A stretch of 64,000 nt of DNA from NCBI RefSeq assembly GCF_904849725.1, contig NC_058518.1:411377081-411441080 (forward strand). Reading direction: 5' to 3'. Positions 57,574-64,000 of this stretch are shown here, piece by piece. The notes under the pieces are model-generated. The model ran no database searches. It was not told where the DNA came from and saw only the letters and a program-made list of their open reading frames with translations. Position 1 is the stretch's first letter. Every line of letters begins with the position of its first letter. The DNA comes from Hordeum vulgare subsp. vulgare. Lineage: Eukaryota > Streptophyta > Magnoliopsida > Poales > Poaceae. Made by a program: the position numbers and the translations under genes.

Positions 57574-58047
57574 GTGAACCCATTAACTGTTGATGAGAAA
57601 GAACCATGTGAATCAGAGAATAAAGTAAATTTGCGTCAAATATTTTTAAAAATAATGGTGCCAATGTTTACTCATTTTGATGTGACCTCTAATCTTGGTG
57701 ATGATTCTATGTCAAATGACTTGTTGCTTGTTTGTTTATTTAAGCATGTTGTAGCATGTAAATTTGAAACAATGAAGGTGTATTTACCAATGTTAGGATG
57801 GTTTAATGATGAAAATTGTCAATCTTTTGATATGAATAAGGACTTCACTTATATGTGCAAACTGAGTTGCAATATTTTCATGCCTTCTACTTCTTGTGAT
57901 AATATTTTGGCTTTATATTTTATAACATATGAAAGTTACTCATGTATACATTTGTCATATGTGCACAAAACAAGGAAAGTAAAAATGGATGACATATACA
58001 TATACAATATGTGCTCTGTCTCTTTTCTTGGCCATATTTCACATTAA
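57574..58047 (+). CDS. Unknown ORF (157 codons) between gag and 3' LTR
   Basis: I do not recognise a domain. It is an uninterrupted frame starting MNPLTVDEKE. The protein has nine cysteines, a hydrophobic middle (MSNDLLLVCLFKHVV) and an aromatic-rich end (KMDDIYIYNMC). It occupies the position where pol would be and lies just before the polypurine tract, in a different frame from gag. The open frame in a region where gag already has a stop suggests either recent use or chance; related copies would be needed to tell. An upstream frame at 57322-57552 (CDTLPSRVP...) could be part of the same protein. Confidence 0.45.
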   Translation: MNPLTVDEKEPCESENKVNLRQIFLKIMVPMFTHFDVTSNLGDDSMSNDLLLVCLFKHVVACKFETMKVYLPMLGWFNDENCQSFDMNKDFTYMCKLSCNIFMPSTSCDNILALYFITYESYSCIHLSYVHKTRKVKMDDIYIYNMCSVSFLGHISH

Positions 58048-58073
58048 GCAACACCGAGGACGATTTTGTTTTC

Positions 58074-58086
58074 AAGAAGGGGAGGA
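58074..58086 (+). other. Polypurine tract of the CRM-like element
   Basis: AAGAAGGGGAGGA directly precedes the 3' LTR start TGATGAGGACA. Confidence 0.8.
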
Positions 58087-59113
58087 TGATGAGGACATGG
58101 CTACCTTGGATACGACCAAAAATATTTCATATTTGCATATTTGTGAGGTGAATTCTTATAATAATTATGCAGTAATTTTTTTATGTTATCCAGAACAAAA
58201 ATACTTCTCCTATTTTTACTCCATGCCTAACTCCAGAATTATCGAACGCTTGCACGAACCACGTGTGAAGATAAAGGAAGAGGAAATGATTAGGTTTTGT
58301 TCAAGAAGTCCTCTCACATCAAAGTAAATGATTATGTGTTGTTCAAGAAGTTACCTGATGTCACCTTTAGCCCAAGAGAAGATAAAATCTAAGTCTCTCA
58401 CGTTCTGGACTTAGATTCGGACTGCATAGACATACTTGTCGCAAAACGTCAACAAATTTTTCACATGGACTCCAAATTGGGTGATTATTTTTTTGTTGGA
58501 AATAAGATTTTATGTACGTTCCAGCAAAATTGGAATCACCTTAAAATTCTTCCGTAGCGTGGAGATATTGATGAAACAATCTCATGTGGCACCAGAATCC
58601 GAGTCAAACTACAAGTCCAAAGGTGTTGCATCACCTCCACTTGGGCCCATAGGCCTTGTACAACCTTGGGTTAGTTTTAGGCTGCCTTGGTACGTCCTTC
58701 CACCTCCTTGGCCGCCACCCCTTGCTCCTATATAAGTAGATCAACCTAGTAGCTTTTTTGCTTGGGATTTGTTTAGTTAAAAGTTAGCCATTGCAACTTC
58801 GTGTACTTCGTTTGTGTCCAATGACCAGACCAAGACCACTTTCAGATCCCCATACTTATCAATACTTCATATATATTCGCAATATTCAGATTTCTTTTAT
58901 CATATTCTTGCTTATTCTTCGATTGCTTGATGGAAGAGATCTTCGTGGTCAGGTTGATCATGCTCCGACGAGGTCAATAACCTCTTGGAGTTGGTTTAGC
59001 GATTGCTAAGGCGCAACGTCGTGCATGTTTTTAGTCGGATCATCAAAGTAGTCTCCGCCAAATTGATAGCCACCATCTCATCGAAAGATCGGGACACCCT
59101 CGGCCCTATATCA
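58087..59113 (+). repeat. 3' LTR of the CRM-like element
   Basis: 1027 bp, matching 51832-52856 with several percent differences by eye, so the insertion is old. Confidence 0.85.
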
Positions 59114-59403
59114 CGAAACCCCTCCTCCATCCCCGCGCTCTTTCGGTCAGCGTCGCTCCAGAGCGCCAGCACCCGCATTCATGCCCAACAGAGAGGACAC
59201 GACCGCTCATTGGTGCCGACATTGACGCAGCGTGCCGATCTAGAGAGCACCGATCGCACCGCTTCCCTGTGTAGGCGATTGTTGCACATTCAAACAACAT
59301 TATGACCACCATCCCATCCGTTTGTTGCTTCCATTAATGCCACATGTTCGACGAGGCGTCTACTCCAGTGCCACCCGTCCACCGCTCGGCCGCCCTCCAT
59401 TGC

Positions 59404-59670
59404 TATATAAACTATTGCACCATCCATAGCTGCAACCATCTGCCTACGATCCTTTCTCTTATCCGCACCATTCTCATCATGGCTTCCTCACTCTCCAAAT
59501 CTCCATGGGACGGGCTGATGCTACGACAACAAAAGACCTTCCCTGGCAACGGCGCCAGGAATCCTTCTACTACGGGCTACGCCTATAGGGACTTCCTTGG
59601 CAAATATGCAAAGGATTCCCCCGCGGCCTTGGAGCCTTGCGTTGGTGTTCCCTTGAAGAGGAAAGGGTGA
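59404..59670 (+). pseudogene. Chimeric frame: TATA box and start joined to antisense retroelement sequence
   Basis: A TATATAA at 59404-59410 precedes an ATG at 59479 (MASSLSKSPWDGLM). From about 59535 the sequence is the reverse of a retroelement leader: its minus strand has GGATTCCTGGCGCCGTTGCC and, next to the LTR, CCCTTTCCTCTTCAAGGG. The frame ends at 59670 inside the LTR. The first part may come from a truncated gene; the rest is antisense retroelement. I do not know the gene. Confidence 0.4.
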
Positions 59671-61126
59671 TGTAACACAGCGGCGGTATGTATTTCCCTT
59701 AGTTTGAGAACCAAGGTATCAATCCAGTAGGAGGATCGCGTCAAGTCACAAGTACCTGCACAAACACATAGAGCTTGCACCCAACGCTATGAAGGGGTTG
59801 TCAATCCCTTATAGATTGTTTGCAAAGTGAGAACTGAAAGCAAAAATTAAACAAAGCAAAGCAAAAGTGAAAGTGGAGACGATAGTTGTGAATAGACCCG
59901 GGGGCCGTAGTGTTCACTAGTGGCTTCTCTCATGAAAGCAAGTAGACGGTGGGTGAACGAATTACTGTCGAGCAATTGATAGAACCGCGCAAAGTCATGA
60001 CGTTATCTATGGCAATGATCATATCTATAGGCATCACGTCCAAAACAAGTAGACCGATACTTTCTGCATCTACTACTATTACTCCACACGTCGACCGCTA
60101 TCCAGTACGCATCTAGTGTATTGAGTTCATAAGAACAGCGTAACGCCTTAAGCAAGATGACATGATGTAGATGGACAATCTCAAATCTATGATGAAAGCC
60201 CATCTTGTTACCCTTGATGGCAACAACATGATGCGTGCCTTGCTGCCCCTTCTGTCACTGGGAAAGGTCACCGCACGGTATGAACCCAAAACCAAGCACT
60301 TCTTCCATTGCAAGAATCATAGATCTAGTTGGCCAAACAAAACCCAAGACCCGGAGAGACTAACAAGGATATCAAATCATGCATATAAGAAATCAGCAAA
60401 GACTCAAAATATAATTCATAGATAATCTGATCACAAATCTAGAATTCATCGAATCTCGACAAACACACGGCCAAAGAGGATTACATCGGATAGATCTACA
60501 TGAAGATCATGGAGAACTTTGTATTGAAGATCCAAGAGAGAGAAGAAGCCATCTAGCTACTAACTACGGACCCGTAGGTCTGAAGTAGACTACTCACGAG
60601 TCATTGGAGGGGCGATGATGTTGATGTAGAAGCCCTCCAGCTCCAAAGTCCCCTCCGACAGGGCACCGGGAAGGGTCTGCAGATGAGAGCTCGCGGAAAC
60701 GGAAGCTTGTGGCGGCGGAAAAGTGTTTTCGTGGATGCCCTGATTTTTTCTAGGATTTTAGGGAATTTATAGGCCAAAGAGCTAGGGCAGGGGAGCGCCA
60801 GGGAGCCACAAGCCTGGTCGCCGTGGGGCCCCTGGCCACGGCGTCAGGGCTTGTGGGCTCCCTGTGGGCCCCCTGCCTTGGCCCTCAAGTCCCCCGATCT
60901 TCTTCTGTTCTGGAAAAATTTATTTCGGGGATTTTATTCCGTTTGGACTCCGTTCCAAAATCAGATCTGAAAAGAGTCAAAAACACTGAAAAAACAGGAC
61001 CTGGCACTTGGCACTGAATTGATAAGTTAGTCCCAAAAAAGATATAAAAGGTATATAAAACATCCAAAGTTGACAACATAACAGCATGAAACCATCAAAA
61101 ATTATAGATACGTTTGAGACGTATCA
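59668..61126 (-). mobile_element. LTR of the TGATACGTCTC family, minus orientation
   Basis: The minus strand starts TGATACGTCTCAAACGTATC at 61126 and ends at TGTTACATCA (59668). The leader sequence that normally follows the LTR is present to its left (about 59535-59667), so this is a 5' LTR with the start of an internal region. The rest of the element is missing. It is about 1.46 kb and matches 62513-64000 in reverse. Confidence 0.78.
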
Positions 61127-62197
61127 GCTGACAACATACCAAAAGAAGGAGATGACCAGGATTGCTTCCAGCTGGTTGGCCAACAAGAAGCTGGAGGATG
61201 GCGATTGCCGAATGGAAGGCGCAACCGTCGACGAGCCAACGCCACCCTCCTCCTTTCCCCTCACCCTTGTCTATGCCACCCTCCTCCTTCTCCACCAACC
61301 CTTTATGGTGCATTGCATCATGACAATCATCGAGGCCTCTGCCCATTACATGAACATGTCATGGGAGGAGTGCGAGTAGCAGTTTTAGAAGGCACATGCT
61401 TACGTTGCCTACATGTGACATTCCTGAATTATGCTACAGTGATCATTGTAATTAAGCACAGTGATGACCATGATCAGTGCCTAATAATTTTACTAAACAA
61501 AATATGATCAAGTTGAAAATTCATTTCTCTTTCCAAATTCCATTAAAAAGGGCATTGGATTTTATTGTGATAAAGTAAATTTGCAAATGGCAAGGGAAAA
61601 ATGTTGCACACTTGTGATAAATCATAAAACAAAAGGTGTAAAGGAAAACAACATCACCTTGATGTTGGTGTGGACCCCACGTTGCAACAAAGAGCCCAAA
61701 TGCAATTTAAAAGCACTTTTAAATTCAAGATTATTTCAAACAGTTTCCAAAAGTGCCCAAACTTTTTGGTGTGTGTACCAAACAGTGCAAGGTGAATCAT
61801 GCACTAGTTCACATGTTTTACAAAAGCTAAATAGTATTGGAATAAAATAAAATAGAAAATAGAAATAAAAACAAACAGGAAAAGAAATAAAAAAAGAAAA
61901 GAAAAGGGAAAACAGCCCCCCTCTCCCCCTGGGCCTCGGACCAGCCTGGCCGGCCCAAGCGGCCACCGACAACCGACCGAGCCGCCCCTCGGGGCGATAA
62001 CCCCCACCCACCGACACCCACTCGCCCCGACCTATTTTCTCTCCTTCGTGCCCGTCGAGATTGCATCGGGGATACACCTCGACGACGGCGCCCCTACGCC
62101 CTCCAATCCGTCGACCCGACGCTTCCCCGTCCGCCAACCGGCATCGGCCGATGCCGCCTTGCCGTTGCACCCACACCGGTCCTCCTCACCCCTCCCT
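61127..62197. other. Unclassified repeat-like sequence
   Basis: It lies between the inverted LTRs. An A-rich, low-complexity stretch (61840-61910) is followed by a GC-rich stretch with CGACC motifs (61915-62195). No conserved protein was recognised in any frame; the minus-strand 146-codon frame at 61736-62176 is compositional. Confidence 0.4.
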
Positions 62198-62512
62198 TGT
62201 TGGGGAACGTTGCATGGGAATTTTTTTCCTACGCACACGAAGACCTATCATGGTGATGTTCATCTACGAGTGGAGATTAGATCTACGTACCCTTGTAGAT
62301 CGCACAGCGAGAAGCGTTAAGAAACACAGCTGATGTAGTGGAACGTCTTCACGTCCCTCGAACCGTTCCGATCTAATGCCGAACGGACGGCACCTCCGCG
62401 TTCAGCACACGTACAGCTCGACGATGATCTCGGCCTTCTTGATCCAGCAAGCAAGACGGAGAAGTAGATGAGTTCTCCGGCAGCGTGACGACGCTCCGGT
62501 GGTGGTGATGAT
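62198..62512 (-). mobile_element. Partial Angela-type LTR, interrupted
   Basis: It starts TGTTGGGGAACGTTGC and follows the outer part of the LTRs at 30353 and 37462 (as their reverse end). It breaks off at 62512, where the TGATACGTCTC LTR begins. The remainder would lie beyond the window if this is a simple insertion. Confidence 0.8.
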
Positions 62513-64000
62513 TGATACGTCTCCAACGTATCTATAGTTTTTGATGGTTCCATGCTATTATATTATCAACTTGGGATGTTTTACATGCATTTATATGCCA
62601 TTTTATATCATATTTGGAACTAACCTATTAACTCAGTGCCTAGTGCGAGTTTTTGTTTTTTCCGTGTTTTTGACCTTTTTCAGAAAAGAATATTAAACGG
62701 AGTCCAAACGGAATAAAACTTGCGGGATGATTTTTTTTCATAACAGAAGATACCAAGAAGACTTGAGAACCAAGGCAGGAGGTCTCATGGGAGGTCACGA
62801 GCCCCCTAGGCGCGCCCTAGGGGGGGCGCCTAGCAGGCTCGTGGGCCCCCCTTACCTCCTTTGCCCTACCTCTTTCGCCTATAAATTCCCAAAAATCTCG
62901 AAACCACCAGAGAGAGCCACGAAAATACTTTTCCGCCGCCGCAAGCTTCTGTCTCCACGAGATCCCATCTGGGGACCGTTCTGTTGCCCTGCCGGAGGGG
63001 GATTTGGACACGGAGGGCTTCTTCATCAACACCATTGCCTCTCCGATGATGCGTGAGTAGTTCACCACAGACCTTCGGGTCCATAGCTAGTAGCTAGATG
63101 ACTTCTTCTCTCTCTTGGATCTTCAATACAAAGTTCTCCATGATCTTCATGGAGATCTATCCGATGTAACTTTCTTTTGAGGTGTGTTTGTCGAGATCCG
63201 ATGAATTGTGGATTTATGACAAGATTATCTATGAATATGATTTGAGTCTCCTCTGATTTCTTATATGCATGATTTCGTATCCTTGTAATTCTCTTCAAGT
63301 TATGGGTTTCGTTTGGCCAACTTGATCTATAATTCTTGCAATGGGAGAAGTGCTTGGTTTTGGGTTCATACCGTGCGGTGTTCTCACCTAGTTACAGAAG
63401 GGGTAGCGAGGCACGCATCGTGTTGTTGCCATCAAGGGTAAAAAGATGGGGTTTATGTCATATTGCATGAATTTATTCCTCTACATCATGTCATCTTGCT
63501 TAAGGCGTTACTCCGTTTGTTATGAACTTAATACACTAGAAGCATGCTGGATAGCGGTCGATGTGTGGAGTAATAGTAGTAGATGCAGAAAGTATCCGTC
63601 TACTTGTCTCGGACGTGATGCCTATATGTATGATCATTGCCTTAGATATCGTCATGACTTTGCGCGATTCTATCAATTGCTCGACAGTAATTTGTTCACC
63701 CACTGTAATACTTGCTATCATGAGAGAAGCCTCTAGTGAACACTATGGCCCCCGGGTCTATTTTACACATCATATATTCAGATCTACATACAAAAATACA
63801 AAAAAATACCTTGCTGCACTTTTATTTATATTTACCTTTCATCACTATCAGATCTCACCTTGCAAGTAATCATGAAGGGATTGAGAACCCTTTTATCGCG
63901 TTGGGTGCAAGTTTGTTTGTTTTTGCGCAGGTTCATTGGTGCCTCATCTTGATACTCCTACTGGATTGATACACTGGTTCTCAAACTGAGGGAAATACTT
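62513..64000 (+). mobile_element. LTR of the TGATACGTCTC family, plus orientation, cut by window end
   Basis: It starts TGATACGTCTCCAACGTATC and reads to the family's near-terminal 'gagggaaatactt' at the window end, so about 30 bp are missing. It is inverted relative to 59668-61126. It inserted in an Angela-type LTR fragment. ORFs inside are not genes. Confidence 0.8.

Larger units (their letters stand above)
51832..59113 (+). mobile_element. CRM-like gypsy element without reverse transcriptase, 7.3 kb
   Basis: LTRs 51832-52856 and 58087-59113 start TGATGAGGACA and end ATCA. Centromeric-type (CRM) elements of grasses start TGATGAAGACA or similar. A primer binding site and a polypurine tract (AAGAAGGGGAGGA, 58074-58086) are present. 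The flanks CAAAA (51827-51831) and CGAAA (59114-59118) are a target duplication with one change. The inside has gag and one unknown ORF but no protease, RT or integrase, so it is non-autonomous. A 2.4 kb foreign repeat lies in its leader. Confidence 0.78.

Noticed and set aside
51832..59113. Evidence that this window is centromeric
   Set aside because: The CRM-like LTR start alone is weak evidence. The element is old and non-autonomous, and CRM relatives also occur outside centromeres. No centromeric satellite is seen.
61736..62176. 146-codon minus-strand ORF
   Set aside because: It has a Gly/Arg-rich start and a Phe-rich end matching GC-rich and A-rich DNA; no domain or neighbour supports it.

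Overview
The window looks like a Triticeae grass genome (wheat, Aegilops, barley or rye type). Two host genes sit in a small island (about 21.2-28.2 kb) surrounded by nested LTR retrotransposons, including BARE-1/Angela/WIS-type copia elements and a long-LTR chromodomain gypsy. Plant introns, Tourist-like MITEs and a hAT derivative fit this. The species assignment is inference from family resemblance, not a database search.

Layout. 1-20086: an old gypsy-like element with a Transposase_28-type ('putative gypsy type transposon') broken gene. Its left LTR is split by a complete 14.3 kb Tekay/Del-type chromovirus on the minus strand (831-15103, target duplication GTCGG). 20087-21260: upstream region. 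21260-25700: intact importin subunit beta-1 gene (+ strand, 868 aa). 25706-28118: convergent intact receptor-like pseudokinase gene (- strand, six exons, 520 aa). 28400-30240: a Tourist-like MITE, a hAT-type element with an exact 8 bp target duplication, and a MITE nested in another MITE. 30353-39283: young full-length Angela/BARE-type copia element (- strand) with an uninterrupted 1326-codon gag-pol and target duplication TCACC.

39754-49198: an older Angela-type element in + orientation, rearranged. It consists of a solo LTR with its own target duplication (GAACC), 313 bp of flank, then a second copy that starts inside the LTR and carries the same flank on its far side. 49.4-51.65 kb: broken Mutator-like (MULE) transposase and an unidentified broken minus-strand gene with a TATA box. 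51832-59113: CRM-like (LTR start TGATGAGGACA) gypsy element that has gag and a second unidentified ORF but no reverse transcriptase. It is interrupted by a 2.4 kb unclassified repeat rich in GCGGTAGTACCGC-type palindromes. 59.5-64 kb: two LTRs of one family (start TGATACGTCTC) in inverted orientation, the right one inserted in a fragment of an Angela LTR.

The two host genes share no obvious pathway: one is a nuclear import receptor, the other a membrane pseudokinase. The rest is a record of transposition, illegitimate recombination and decay. I did not find a clearly new biological system. The best candidates for something undescribed are the paired tRNA-like Pol III box modules inside the chromovirus LTRs, the gag-plus-unknown-ORF CRM-like element, and the microhomology-joined tandem duplication of the old copia element. 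All coordinates are by eye; LTR differences were counted by eye and are approximate.
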